Made by a program: the position numbers and the translations under genes. Positions 1 to 9,185 of a stretch of DNA of 64,000 bases are shown here, in pieces. Under the pieces are notes generated by a model. It did not search any database. It saw only the letters and a list, made by a program, of their open reading frames with translations, and had not been told where the DNA came from. How positions within the stretch are numbered: position 1 is the first letter of the stretch; every line of letters starts with the position of its first letter. Source of the stretch: DATKDF01 sp963752045 (lineage in GTDB: Bacteria; Acidobacteriota; Vicinamibacteria; Vicinamibacterales; SCN-69-37); NCBI GenBank assembly GCA_963752045.1, contig CAVVWN010000008.1, positions 1,240,001 through 1,304,000 on the forward strand, given 5' to 3'.

Positions 1-1
1 G

Positions 2-1174
2 CTGTTGATCGCCGCCGGGCTGTTCGTTCGCATGGCCCAGACTGCCTTGTCGGTCGACTTCGGCTTCCGCGCCGACGACACGGTGCTGGCGGAGGTGGAT
101 TCCCGCCTTGGTGGCTACACGACGGCAGAGAGCCTCCGCATCTTCGAGGACCTCGAGCGGCGTCTGGAGGCGCTCCCCGGCGTCGACTCGGCCGCCGTCG
201 GCGCGCTCGTGCCGCTCGGCCTGGTCAACATCGGCGAGTCGGTGCGGCGGGCCGGCCTGAATGTGCCGGAAGGCGAGCGACCGGAAACGCCCGAGGAGGG
301 GCGCGCCTTCGGCGCGCCGTGGAACGCCGTGAGCGGTGGCTATTTCGCCGCCATGGGAGTGCCGCTCATCACCGGGCGGACGTTCTCCGAGATCGAGTCG
401 TACGGCGAGGGCGCACCGCGCGTCGCCATTCTCGACGAGGCGCTGGCTCGAAAGCTGTGGCCGGAGGGCGGCGCGATCGGGCAGCGCGTGGAATTCGTCC
501 GGTCCAGAGACGGCGCCGGTCCGCCCGCGAGCATGGAGGTCGTCGGCATCGTCGCCTCCACCAGGCGCCAGTTGTTCGAGAACGAGCTACCCGGCGCCGT
601 CTACGTCCCGTTCGCGCAGGGCGCGATGGGCAACGTCCACTTCCACGTCCGCCCGACGGCTGCGCGGCCGGACCTCGACGACGAGGTTCGCAACGAAATC
701 CGGACGGCCGTGCCGAACCTGCCGCTCTTCAGCTCCCGCACGTACAGCGCCCACGTCGGCGGCTCGATCGAGTACTGGGCGCTCCAGTTCACCGCGGCGC
801 TCTTCGCCTCATTCGGCGGACTGGCGATGATCGTCGCGCTCGTCGGCATCTACGGCGTCCTGAGCTACGCCGTGGTCCGGCGTACGCGCGAGATCGGAAT
901 CCGGATGGCCGTCGGCGCCAGTGCCGGTCGCGTCGTGCGCCTGATCGTGGGCGAAGGCCTGGCGCTCACGCTCCTGGGTGTCGCGGTCGGCTGGGTGCTC
1001 GGCATGGGCATCGGACGCGTGCTCGGCAGCCTGTTCGTCGACCTGGCGGCGTTCGACGCGGCGACGTTCACCATCCTGCCGGTCGCCTTCGTCGCCGCGG
1101 CGCTCGTGGCCGCCTGGCTGCCCGCGCGGCGGGCGACGCGCGTCAATCCCCTGAGCGCCCTCAGGAGCGAGTAG
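2..1174 (+). CDS. ADOP/MacB-type ABC transporter permease, C-terminal part (5' end outside window)
   Basis: The frame is open to the left edge, so only about the last 390 residues are present. They contain a periplasmic MacB-type domain followed by a C-terminal FtsX domain. That domain has a membrane segment at about base 790-870, the motif RTREIGIRMAVGA that marks the cytoplasmic loop of this family, and two more membrane segments. The protein ends in PARRATRVNPLSALRSE, the usual tail of acidobacterial ADOP permeases. Such permeases work with a LolD/MacB ATPase in export or lipoprotein handling; the substrate is unknown. No ATPase gene is adjacent on this strand within the window. Confidence 0.88.
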   Translation: MLIAAGLFVRMAQTALSVDFGFRADDTVLAEVDSRLGGYTTAESLRIFEDLERRLEALPGVDSAAVGALVPLGLVNIGESVRRAGLNVPEGERPETPEEGRAFGAPWNAVSGGYFAAMGVPLITGRTFSEIESYGEGAPRVAILDEALARKLWPEGGAIGQRVEFVRSRDGAGPPASMEVVGIVASTRRQLFENELPGAVYVPFAQGAMGNVHFHVRPTAARPDLDDEVRNEIRTAVPNLPLFSSRTYSAHVGGSIEYWALQFTAALFASFGGLAMIVALVGIYGVLSYAVVRRTREIGIRMAVGASAGRVVRLIVGEGLALTLLGVAVGWVLGMGIGRVLGSLFVDLAAFDAATFTILPVAFVAAALVAAWLPARRATRVNPLSALRSE

Positions 1175-1219
1175 ACTCGGGGCTTCCCGAGCATCGCGGC
1201 CGCGATAGAATCCTGCTCG

Positions 1220-1756
1220 ATGGCCGGCGACGCGCTGCCCCGCATCCTGATCGACGAGGACCGTATCCGGGTGCGTGTCCGCGAACTGGCCGATGAAGTC
1301 CGGCGGGACAGCGCCCCCGATGTTGCCCTGCACCTGGTGGCGGCGCTCAAGGGCGCCTTTGTCTTCATGGCCGACTTCGCGCGCGCGCTGCCCGGGCCGG
1401 TGACGTGCGACTTCCTGTCGGTCGGCAGCTACGATGGTCGCCGCGAGACGAGCGGACAGATTCGCATCACCAAGGACATCGAACAGTCGATTGACGGGCG
1501 TGACGTCGTTCTCGTCGAGGACATCCTCGATACCGGCCTGACGCTTGCCGCGGTCCAGGAACTGCTGGGCAGCCGCCGGCCCAGGTCGCTGCGCACGGTG
1601 TGCCTGCTGAACAAGCCGTCGCGGCGGAGGGTCCCGGTCACGGTCGACTACATCGGCTTCACCATCGAGGACCACTTCGTCGTTGGCTACGGACTCGACG
1701 TCGAGGAGCGCTACCGGAATCTGCCGTACATCGGCATCCTGGAGCCGGACGCATGA
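1220..1756 (+). CDS. hpt: Hypoxanthine (guanine) phosphoribosyltransferase
   Basis: The 178-residue protein has the normal length for cytoplasmic purine salvage enzymes that convert hypoxanthine or guanine plus PRPP into IMP or GMP. The PRPP-binding motif VVLVEDILDTGLTL lies at residues 96-109, with the paired acidic residues E100 and D101. The loop with LKGAF is at 43-47, and the substrate-side segment VDYIGFTIEDHFVVGYGLD is at 142-160. The stop overlaps the deoC start as ATGA, so the two nucleoside salvage genes are probably co-transcribed and translationally coupled. Confidence 0.95.
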   Translation: MAGDALPRILIDEDRIRVRVRELADEVRRDSAPDVALHLVAALKGAFVFMADFARALPGPVTCDFLSVGSYDGRRETSGQIRITKDIEQSIDGRDVVLVEDILDTGLTLAAVQELLGSRRPRSLRTVCLLNKPSRRRVPVTVDYIGFTIEDHFVVGYGLDVEERYRNLPYIGILEPDA

Positions 1757-2649
1757 CGACGCTCAACATCGACTTCGCGAGGCTGATGGCCCTCGTGGTC
1801 GACGAGGTCCGGCGTGCCGAGCGGCGGTCGGTCGAGTGCAGTTGTCACGCCACGGCGGCCGACTGCTGTCCCGATCGGCTGCGGACGGTCGTCGACGCTG
1901 GCGCCGCGCGCCTCGGCCTGCACGCGCGGGGCCGGGCGCAGGCCGGGCTCGCCGGCTTCATCGACCACACGCTGCTCAAGCCGGACGCCGCACGCGCCGA
2001 CATCGACCGGCTGTGCGCCGAGGCGGCCGAGCACGGCTTTGCGACCGTGTGCGTGAATCCATGCTGGGTGGCGCGCTGCGCCGACGCGCTCCGGGGTAGC
2101 GCCGTTGGCGTCTGCTCGGTCGTGGGCTTTCCGCTCGGCGCGAACACGCCGTCCATCAAGGCGGCCGAGACCCGACAGGCCCTTGCCGACGGCGCGACCG
2201 AGATCGACATGGTCATCAACGTCGGCGCGCTCAAGTCCGGTGATGTCGAGTGGGTCGAGCGCGACATCGCCGGAGTGGTGGCGGCTTGCCGGACGGCGGG
2301 CGCCGTGAGCAAGGTGATCCTGGAGATGGCCTATCTCGACGAAAGCGAGAAGGTCACGGGCTGCATTCTCGCGAAGGCGGCCGGCGCCGGGTTCGTGAAG
2401 ACATCGACGGGCTTCGGGCCGGGCGGCGCCACGGTAGCGGACGTGCAGTTGATGCGGCGCGTGGTGGGGCCGGAGATGGGCGTCAAGGCCGCCGGCGGCG
2501 TTCGGGACGTGACGGTGGCAAAGGCAATGATTGACGCCGGCGCCACCCGGGTCGGGGCGAGCGCCGGCGTGGCGATTGTGCGGTCCGATGCGGCGCACGA
2601 CGCGCCGCCGCCGGCATCGGCCAAGGCGGTGCCGGCTCAGGGATACTGA
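1753..2649 (+). CDS. deoC: Deoxyribose-phosphate aldolase with a cysteine-bearing N-terminal extension
   Basis: The enzyme cleaves 2-deoxyribose 5-phosphate to glyceraldehyde 3-phosphate and acetaldehyde in deoxynucleoside breakdown. The 298-residue protein has the Schiff-base lysine at K216 in FVKTSTGF, the helper aspartate at D152 in IDMVIN, and K245 in GVKAAGG. The TIM-barrel core begins near residue 66 (AGLAGFIDHTLLKP). Ahead of it is an extension of about 65 residues with cysteines at 29, 31, 38 and 39, absent from the classical enzyme of about 220-260 residues. I chose the ATG at 1753 because it overlaps the hpt stop; the frame is also open further upstream, but that part is an hpt shadow. 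Confidence 0.93.
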   Translation: MTTLNIDFARLMALVVDEVRRAERRSVECSCHATAADCCPDRLRTVVDAGAARLGLHARGRAQAGLAGFIDHTLLKPDAARADIDRLCAEAAEHGFATVCVNPCWVARCADALRGSAVGVCSVVGFPLGANTPSIKAAETRQALADGATEIDMVINVGALKSGDVEWVERDIAGVVAACRTAGAVSKVILEMAYLDESEKVTGCILAKAAGAGFVKTSTGFGPGGATVADVQLMRRVVGPEMGVKAAGGVRDVTVAKAMIDAGATRVGASAGVAIVRSDAAHDAPPPASAKAVPAQGY

Positions 2650-2659
2650 CGGCGCCTGG

Positions 2660-3337
2660 CTACTCGATCCCGTGGCGCTCGAGGCGGCGGTAGAGCGCCG
2701 CACGGCTGAGGCCGAGTGCCCGGGCCGCGCGGCTGATGTTGCCCCGGTGCTCGTCGAGCGCCCGGCGCACGAGCAGCCCCTCGATCTCACGCAGCCGCAT
2801 GGTCGGGAGCGGCCCTTCGACGGGGGCCAGGTCTCGGCCCCGCAGCCGATCCAGTTCCGTTTCGAGGTCGGTGATGCGGCGGCGGGCCTGGCCGAGCTCG
2901 GCCTGCGCGCGCATCAGCGACAACAAGCGATGCTCGTCCCACGGCTTCTCGACGATCTCGCTGGCCCCGCGCCGCGAGGCTTCCCGGGCCAGGTCCCCGG
3001 TGTTCCAGGCCGTCATGGCCACGATCGGCAGGCGCGGAGATTCGGCGCGCAGGGACGTGACGAGCTGGAGCCCCTGCTCGCCGTTGGTGCGTCCGGGCCC
3101 GTAGTTCAGATCGACGAGCGCGGCATCGATCGGATGCGCGCGCGATATCGACAGGGCGTCGGCGGGCGTGACCGCACCGAGCGTGGCGATCTCTTCAGCG
3201 CCGAGCAAGAGCCGGAGCGCATGAATGACGTCGCGTTCGTCGTCGGCGACGAGCACGCGATAGCGCGGAGCCACGGGACGAGCCGCAGGTCCGGTGAAGG
3301 GGCTGGGACGGTTGGTGACAGCCTGCGTCATGGGCAT
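2660..3337 (-). CDS. Response regulator with receiver and Fis-type DNA-binding domains
   Basis: The 225-residue protein has a receiver domain at about residues 27-145: acidic pair D32/D33, phospho-acceptor D76 in ALVDLNY, T109 and K131. A short coiled linker follows at about 145-170, then a Fis/NtrC-type helix-turn-helix at about 185-225 (NISRAARALGLSRAALYRRLE). There is no AAA+ sigma-54 activation domain between them. It is the last gene of the minus-strand adaptor-ATPase-permease operon, starting 3 bases after the permease stop, so it probably controls or senses something linked to that exporter. No histidine kinase is visible in the window. It converges on deoC with a 10-base gap. Confidence 0.9.
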   Translation of the reverse strand: MPMTQAVTNRPSPFTGPAARPVAPRYRVLVADDERDVIHALRLLLGAEEIATLGAVTPADALSISRAHPIDAALVDLNYGPGRTNGEQGLQLVTSLRAESPRLPIVAMTAWNTGDLAREASRRGASEIVEKPWDEHRLLSLMRAQAELGQARRRITDLETELDRLRGRDLAPVEGPLPTMRLREIEGLLVRRALDEHRGNISRAARALGLSRAALYRRLERHGIE

Positions 3338-3340
3338 GGA

Positions 3341-5800
3341 TCAGTCCTGTCTGAGAGCGAGCAACGGGTCGATGCGGGAGGCACGGCGAGCTGGAATGAG
3401 ACAGGCCAGCACGCCGACGAGGAGCAGGATCGCCACCGTGCCCCCGAACGTGCGGGGGTCGGTGGGGCTGACCTCGACGAGCAGCGCCGAGATCTGGGGG
3501 CCGAGCACGGCGGCCGCGAGGCCGGCCACGAGCAATCCGATGCCGAGGCCGACGGCGACAACCGTCAGTGATTGGCGGACGACGAGCAGCACCATGCCGC
3601 CGGGCTGCGCGCCGAGGGCCATCCGCACGCCAATCTCGCGCGTGCGGTGTGAAACCCAGTAACTGGCGACGCCGTAGAGGCCCATCGACGCCAGGAGCAG
3701 CGCGACGGCCCCGAACACGCCGACGAGCGTCGTCAGCGTCTGCTGGCCGGTCATCGAGGCATTGATCTGCTCGGTGAGCGTACGGACGTTCAGGATCGTG
3801 AGACCTGGATCGAGGTCGGCGACGACGTCGCGCAGCCCCGTGCCGATACCGGTCGTCGGCCCCGCGGTTCGCACGATGAGCGAGGCGGCCGTGCGGTAGT
3901 CCTGGTAGATGGGCTCGTAAGCCATCGGGGCCGGGTCCTCCCCAAGAAACCCGACCTTGCTGTCTCGCGCGATGCCGACGACCTCGGTCGCCTCGTCGTC
4001 CCCGAAGAACCAGAAACGCTTGCCGAGCGCGTCTTCGCCGGGCCAGAACTGGCCGGCCATCGTCTCGTTGACGACGGCCACAGACGGGCCGGTCGCCTGG
4101 TCGTGTTCGGTGAATTCACGTCCCCGCAGCAGAGGGATGCGTGTCGTGGCGAAGTAGTCGGGGCTCACGTAGTTGACCGCGGCCAGCCGGCGGTCCTGGT
4201 CGGCCGCGCCCGTGCCATTGAGGTAGACGCTGCGCTGGATCTGCACGCCCCCGAGCGGGATGTTCTCGGCGAGTGCGGCGTCGGCCACACCGGGGAGACT
4301 CCGGGCGCGCTCCACCAATTGCCGGTAGAAGAGCGTGCCGCGGGTGTCGTCGTACCCCTCGCGGCCAAGGTTCAGGGCGAGCGTCGTGACGTTCTCCGGG
4401 TCGAAGCCCGGGTCGATGCGCATGGTCTGCGCCATGCTGCGCAGAAAGAGGCCGGCGGCGACGAGCGAGAGAACGCTCAGCGCCACCTGAGACGCGACGA
4501 GACCCTTGCGGAGCCAGCCGCGGCTGTCGCCGGGCAACGACTCCTGCTTGATCGCGCCAACGACGTCCGTCCGGGAGGCCTCGAGCGCGGGGAACAGCCC
4601 GAACAGCAGACCCGTCACTCCGGCTATGACCATCGTGAAGACCAGGACGCGCCCGTCGAGCCCGACGACGGATTCATCGATGGGGAAGGGCAGCACGTTG
4701 GCCGACGAGGCGAGCAGCCGAAGCGCCCAGGTCGCAAGCAGCAACCCGAGCATGCCGCCGGCGACCGAGAGCAGGACACTCTCGGTGAGCAACTGGCGGA
4801 TGATGCGGCGCCGGTCCGCGCCAATGGCGAGGCGGACGGCGAGTTCGCGCCGCCGCCGCGATCCGCGGGCGAGCAGCAGGTTCGCCAGGTTGGCGCAGGC
4901 AATGAGCAGCACCACGCCGACGACGCCCATCATGAGCCGGGACGTGGCCTGAATGACGCCCTGTCCGTTCGGGTTCACGCGCGCTTCGAGCAGCGGCAGC
5001 ACAGCCGCCGATCGGCCCTGATTGTCGACCGGAAATTCCTCGGCGAGCCGTCCCATGATGGCCGCGAGGTTCTGCTGCGCCTGTTCGACCGTCACGCCGG
5101 CCTTCAGGCGGCCGACCGGGAACAGGAACAGCCCGCGGCGCTGCCCGTACCACACCATTTCGGGCTGCACGGCAGCGTGCATGGCCGTCGGGACCCAGGC
5201 GCTTGGCGCGCCCACAGGGAACGTGCCGGTGAACGTGCGCGGCGTGACACCGACAATCGTGAACGGCACGCGGTTGAGCGTGATCGTCGTGCCCACGACG
5301 CCGGGGTCTCCACCGAGTTGCCGCTGCCAGAAGGGCCAGGAGACGACGGCAACGGGCCGCGCGCCGTCGGCCTCGTCTTCGTCGGCGCGGAATCCACGCC
5401 CCAGTTCGAGCGAAACACCCATCACGTCGAAGTAGTTGCCCGAGACGGTCTGGATGGGCGCCTGGGTAGCTTCACCAGCGCCGGTGCGCAGGTTGACCTG
5501 GCCGAACGACACGGCCGTCATGCCCGCAAGGGTCGTGTTGGCTGTGCGAAGGTCTTCGAAGTTCAGGTGGGAAACCGGGATGTTGCCCGGATTCCGCTCG
5601 TCGGTCTGGTAGATGGCGACGAGCGCTTCGGGGTCTGCCACCGGCATGGGCCGCAGGAGCACGGCGTTGACGAGGCTGAAGATGGCCGTGTTCGCGCCGA
5701 TGCCGAGCGCGAGCGACCCGAGCGCGACAAGCGTGAAGCCCGGACTGCGCCAGAGCAGCCGCACCGCGTACGTGAGGTCCTTGATGAGCCCTGACATCAA
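3341..5800 (-). CDS. ADOP-family ABC transporter permease (MacB/FtsX type)
   Basis: This 819-residue inner-membrane protein has the duplicated ADOP layout. An N-terminal membrane segment (about residues 18-45, SPGFTLVALGSLALGIGANT) is followed by a periplasmic MacB core domain, FtsX block 1 with three membrane segments (about 285-415), a further membrane segment near 435, a second periplasmic domain and FtsX block 2 (about 690-810). Both FtsX blocks carry the RE-VRLAIGA or REIGVRMALGA loop. It lies between the ATPase gene upstream and the response regulator downstream. It probably forms an export complex with them and the HlyD-type adaptor. The substrate cannot be read from the sequence. Confidence 0.93.
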   Translation of the reverse strand: MMSGLIKDLTYAVRLLWRSPGFTLVALGSLALGIGANTAIFSLVNAVLLRPMPVADPEALVAIYQTDERNPGNIPVSHLNFEDLRTANTTLAGMTAVSFGQVNLRTGAGEATQAPIQTVSGNYFDVMGVSLELGRGFRADEDEADGARPVAVVSWPFWQRQLGGDPGVVGTTITLNRVPFTIVGVTPRTFTGTFPVGAPSAWVPTAMHAAVQPEMVWYGQRRGLFLFPVGRLKAGVTVEQAQQNLAAIMGRLAEEFPVDNQGRSAAVLPLLEARVNPNGQGVIQATSRLMMGVVGVVLLIACANLANLLLARGSRRRRELAVRLAIGADRRRIIRQLLTESVLLSVAGGMLGLLLATWALRLLASSANVLPFPIDESVVGLDGRVLVFTMVIAGVTGLLFGLFPALEASRTDVVGAIKQESLPGDSRGWLRKGLVASQVALSVLSLVAAGLFLRSMAQTMRIDPGFDPENVTTLALNLGREGYDDTRGTLFYRQLVERARSLPGVADAALAENIPLGGVQIQRSVYLNGTGAADQDRRLAAVNYVSPDYFATTRIPLLRGREFTEHDQATGPSVAVVNETMAGQFWPGEDALGKRFWFFGDDEATEVVGIARDSKVGFLGEDPAPMAYEPIYQDYRTAASLIVRTAGPTTGIGTGLRDVVADLDPGLTILNVRTLTEQINASMTGQQTLTTLVGVFGAVALLLASMGLYGVASYWVSHRTREIGVRMALGAQPGGMVLLVVRQSLTVVAVGLGIGLLVAGLAAAVLGPQISALLVEVSPTDPRTFGGTVAILLLVGVLACLIPARRASRIDPLLALRQD

Positions 5801-5858
5801 CGGGTTCCCGGTCGTGCGGCGGGACCAGCCGAAGTGGCGGCCCCGCCGGCCCTACGGG

Positions 5859-6602
5859 CTAGTTGCTCAGATGGAAACCACTTTCTTCGAGGTCCTTCTG
5901 GCCGCTCCGGGCGGCATCTTCCTCGACGACGCGGCCGTCGAAGAGATGAATGGAGCGTTCGGCCGACCGCGCGTAGCGCGGGTCGTGCGTCACCATGCAG
6001 ATGGTCGCACCTTCCTTGTGCAGCTCGCGCAGAAGCTCCATCACGGCTTCGCCGTTCTTCGAGTCGAGGTTTCCGGTCGGCTCGTCGGCAAGCAGGATGG
6101 ATGGCGATCCGCAGACGGCGCGGGCAACCGCGACGCGCTGCTGCTGGCCTCCGGAGAGCTGGCTGGGAAGGTGCTTCGCCCGGTGCGACATGCCGACCTT
6201 CTCGAGCGCCGCCATGACCCGCTCCTTGCGCTCGGCGGACTTCATGCCGCGGTAGGTGAGCGGCAGCTCGACGTTCTCGTAGACGGTGAGGTCGCCGATG
6301 AGGTTGAAGCTCTGGAAGACGAAGCCGATCTCCCGGTTGCGCACGCGCGCCCGCTCGGAGAGCGGCAGGTCGGCAACCGACCGGCCGTTGAGCACGTAGG
6401 TGCCTTCCGTCGGGGTGTCGAGCAGGCCGAGGATCGAGAGCAACGTGGACTTCCCGCACCCGGACGGGCCGGCGATGGAAATGTACTCGCCCCGCTGAAT
6501 CTCGAGGTGAATGCCGGCGAGGGCGTGCGTCTCGACCTCGTCCGTGTAGAAGACCTTCGTCACGCCATCGAGGTGAATGAGCGGCTGTGCCGGACTCTCC
6601 AT
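5859..6602 (-). CDS. ABC transporter ATP-binding protein (MacB/LolD family)
   Basis: The 247-residue nucleotide-binding subunit has the Walker A motif GPSGCGKST at 45-53, Q-loop Q97, signature LSGGQ at 149-153, Walker B ILLADEP at 169-175 and H-loop H206. The GNLDSKNGEAVMELL stretch after Walker B is typical of the LolD/MacB subgroup. It starts 26 bases after the adaptor gene ends and is followed 58 bases later by the permease, so it is the energy-coupling partner of that permease. The last 20 residues are a charged tail not needed for the fold. Confidence 0.95.
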   Translation of the reverse strand: MESPAQPLIHLDGVTKVFYTDEVETHALAGIHLEIQRGEYISIAGPSGCGKSTLLSILGLLDTPTEGTYVLNGRSVADLPLSERARVRNREIGFVFQSFNLIGDLTVYENVELPLTYRGMKSAERKERVMAALEKVGMSHRAKHLPSQLSGGQQQRVAVARAVCGSPSILLADEPTGNLDSKNGEAVMELLRELHKEGATICMVTHDPRYARSAERSIHLFDGRVVEEDAARSGQKDLEESGFHLSN

Positions 6603-6628
6603 GTGCTCTCCTTGTGCTGCAGGTTCAA

Positions 6629-7882
6629 CTAGTTGATCCGCACCCGGTCGAAGGCGTCGTATTGCGACATGTCCGACAGGATGACCACGTCGCCCTGTTC
6701 GAGGCCCTCGACCACTTCCACGAACTGCACCGACCGGCGGCCCAGCTTGACGGGGACGCGGATGGCGTCGCCGCTGGCCAGGACCTTGTAGAGCTGGATG
6801 ACGCTGTTTTCCTGGCCGAACGCCGGGCTCTCGACATACAAGACGTCTTCCAGCCGCTCGAGTTCAATCGTGCCGTCCACACTGAGGTCCGGGCGGGCAC
6901 CGGCCGGAAGCTCCTCGTCGAGCACCACATCCACGCCCACGGTGCCGCCCGTCGACGCCGGGTCGATTCGCGTCACGTGCCCGCGTACCTTCCCATTACG
7001 CGTGTCGACCACCGCCGGTAAACCGATGCGCAGGTCGCGGGTCTGGGTCTCGGAAATGCGAATGACGGCCTTCAGGTCGCGCGGGTCGGTGACCCGGGCG
7101 AGCGGCGTGCCGATCGACACGCTCTGGCCGATTTCGACGTTGACCGCCTGCAGCACGCCCGACATCGTCGACCGCACGTGCAGGTCGGTGAACTGGCGAA
7201 GCGCCTGCTCGTAGGCGGCGCGCTGCTGGTTGACGATGGCCTCCTGCGGCGCGAGTTGAGCCTTTTCGTTCTCGGTGTGTGCCGCCAGCCGGCGCCTGGC
7301 CAGCTCGAGCTGGTTCTTCGCCTGATCGGCCTGCGATTGTTTCTGCTGGATCGTCAATTCGGCGATGAGACCCTGGGAGGCCAGCTGCTTGTAGGCCTCG
7401 AGGTCCTTGATCGCGTAGTTGTGGGCCGACAGCGCATCTTCGACGGCGATCTCGTAGGTGAGCCTCTGGGTCTGGAACGTCGCACGCTGGTTCTCGAGCT
7501 GCGCTTCGGCGCTCTTCCAGTTGAGCTCAACCGTCTGCACCGTCTGCTGCAGGTCGGGGTTGCTGAGCTCGAGAATCACGGTGCCCGGCTCGACGATGGC
7601 GCCGGCGAGCAGCACGATACGCTCCACGCGGCCGGGAGCAAGGGCCGGAACCTGCCGCACGTCTTCGGGCACGAGCGTTCCGGCGCCATTCACAGACCGC
7701 ACCATCGGGCCCCGCTTGACCGTGTTCTTCCAGATCGTGGCCTCGGGCACCGAAGGCGCGGCCGGCTCGAGCCTCATCACGACGACCGTGACGGCCACGA
7801 CGGCAAGACCGACGAAGGCGAGCAGGATGCCCTGTCTGATCTTCTTCTTCCGGAGGATGGCGGGATCGCGCTTGATGTCCAT
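6629..7882 (-). CDS. HlyD/MacA-type periplasmic adaptor of the efflux operon
   Basis: The 417-residue membrane-fusion protein starts at the ATG at 7882 (MDIKRDP). The frame is open for 20 more codons, but that stretch lacks a signal-like pattern. A cytoplasmic basic N-terminus is followed by a membrane segment at about residues 17-35, a split lipoyl domain, an alpha-helical coiled-coil hairpin at about 105-215 rich in Q, E, A and L, a beta-barrel domain near 240-330 and a membrane-proximal domain. It would link the ABC permease to an outer-membrane channel. It is the first gene of the four-gene minus-strand operon; the region from 7883 to 8089 should hold its promoter. Confidence 0.92.
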   Translation of the reverse strand: MDIKRDPAILRKKKIRQGILLAFVGLAVVAVTVVVMRLEPAAPSVPEATIWKNTVKRGPMVRSVNGAGTLVPEDVRQVPALAPGRVERIVLLAGAIVEPGTVILELSNPDLQQTVQTVELNWKSAEAQLENQRATFQTQRLTYEIAVEDALSAHNYAIKDLEAYKQLASQGLIAELTIQQKQSQADQAKNQLELARRRLAAHTENEKAQLAPQEAIVNQQRAAYEQALRQFTDLHVRSTMSGVLQAVNVEIGQSVSIGTPLARVTDPRDLKAVIRISETQTRDLRIGLPAVVDTRNGKVRGHVTRIDPASTGGTVGVDVVLDEELPAGARPDLSVDGTIELERLEDVLYVESPAFGQENSVIQLYKVLASGDAIRVPVKLGRRSVQFVEVVEGLEQGDVVILSDMSQYDAFDRVRIN

Positions 7883-8089
7883 AGCTCGAACGATCACTAA
7901 TGCAAGAATTGGTGCCAGAGTCGGTGTTGAGCCGAAAGCCACCTGTTATGAAGTACTTGCCAGTAGAGGCCACTCGAGACCGGTGTCGGCCGGGTCCGGA
8001 TTCGGGACGGCCCAGTCCCGCTCAGGCGACGCCTCGGTCTCTGGCCGGTGGAGCACGTTCTGTCGTTCGGCACGTCGGATTGGACGGAA

Positions 8090-9184
8090 ATGAACGCCCA
8101 GGGGTTTAGCGCCGGGCCGCTCGAGCGTCTGGGCTGGGACGAGGCGTGGGCGCGCGCGTGGCACGCGCTCGACATCCCTGGCTGCCTGCCAGGGCGGGTA
8201 TCACTCGAGCACAACCACGTGTTTCGAGTGTTCACGGCTGAGGGGGAGTGGCTCGCCGAAACCTCCGGCCGGCTCAAGCACCGGGCTGCCGGGCGCCATG
8301 CCCTGCCGGCCGTTGGCGACTGGGTCGCCGCAAGGCCGGACCCGGGAGGCGGCCGGGCGCTGATCCGCGCCGTACTGCCTCGTCGAAGCTCGTTCTCACG
8401 CAAGGCAGCGGGCCGTGGCACCGAGGAGCAGGTGGTCGCCGCCAACATCGACACCGTGCTCGTCGTCTTCGGCCTCGACAAGCCCGTCAACGCCCGGGCC
8501 ATCGAACGGTATCTCACGGTGGCCGAGCGCGGCGGTGCCGTCCCGGTCGTCGTGCTGACCAAGGTGGACCTCGTTGATGACCTGTCAGGGGCGCTCGAAA
8601 CGGCTCGAGCCGTCTCGGGCGGCACGACGGTTCTCGCGGCGAGCGCACGGGACGGGACGGGTCTTCCGTCGATTGAAGCCCTGCTCGCGCCTGGCCGGAC
8701 GATGGCGCTCATGGGGCCGTCAGGCGCGGGCAAGTCGTCGCTCGTGAATCGTCTCGTCGGCCGGGAACTGCTGCCGACCGGCGAGGTCCGCTCGTGGGAC
8801 GCCCGGGGCCGGCACACGAGCGTCCACAGGCAGCTCGTGCTGCGCGAAGCGGGCGGGCTCATCATCGACACGCCGGGCATGCGTGAGCTCCAGCTCTGGG
8901 ACACGAGCGGTCCGGTGGCCGACTCGTTCGCGGATATCGCCGAGGCGGCAGGCGAGTGCCGGTTCCGCGACTGCCGCCACGACCGCGAGCCGGGATGCGC
9001 GGTGAAGGCTGCCGTCGCCGAGGGCCGGATTCCGGCGGACCGGTACGAGGGGTACTTGAAGCTCCAACTCGAACACGAGTCGCTCGTCGAGCGTCGCGAC
9101 GAACGTGGTCTCATCGACTCGCGCAAAGAGGGACGAGTCCTGGGCAAGGCGCTCAAGGCCATGCAGAAACAGCGGGGACGGTGA
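8090..9184 (+). CDS. rsgA: Ribosome small-subunit maturation GTPase RsgA
   Basis: This circularly permuted GTPase helps late 30S subunit assembly. From the ATG at 8090 it has 364 residues: an N-terminal OB-fold (about 40-110), then the permuted GTPase with G4 TKVD at 157-160 before G1 GPSGAGKS at 209-216 and G3 DTPG at 260-263. A C-terminal zinc-binding knuckle follows with C290, C295, H297 and C303. A GTG at 8048 would add 14 residues; I prefer the ATG because family members start shortly before the L-x-x-LGW motif. The next gene begins one base after the stop. Confidence 0.93.
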   Translation: MNAQGFSAGPLERLGWDEAWARAWHALDIPGCLPGRVSLEHNHVFRVFTAEGEWLAETSGRLKHRAAGRHALPAVGDWVAARPDPGGGRALIRAVLPRRSSFSRKAAGRGTEEQVVAANIDTVLVVFGLDKPVNARAIERYLTVAERGGAVPVVVLTKVDLVDDLSGALETARAVSGGTTVLAASARDGTGLPSIEALLAPGRTMALMGPSGAGKSSLVNRLVGRELLPTGEVRSWDARGRHTSVHRQLVLREAGGLIIDTPGMRELQLWDTSGPVADSFADIAEAAGECRFRDCRHDREPGCAVKAAVAEGRIPADRYEGYLKLQLEHESLVERRDERGLIDSRKEGRVLGKALKAMQKQRGR

Positions 9185-9185
9185 G

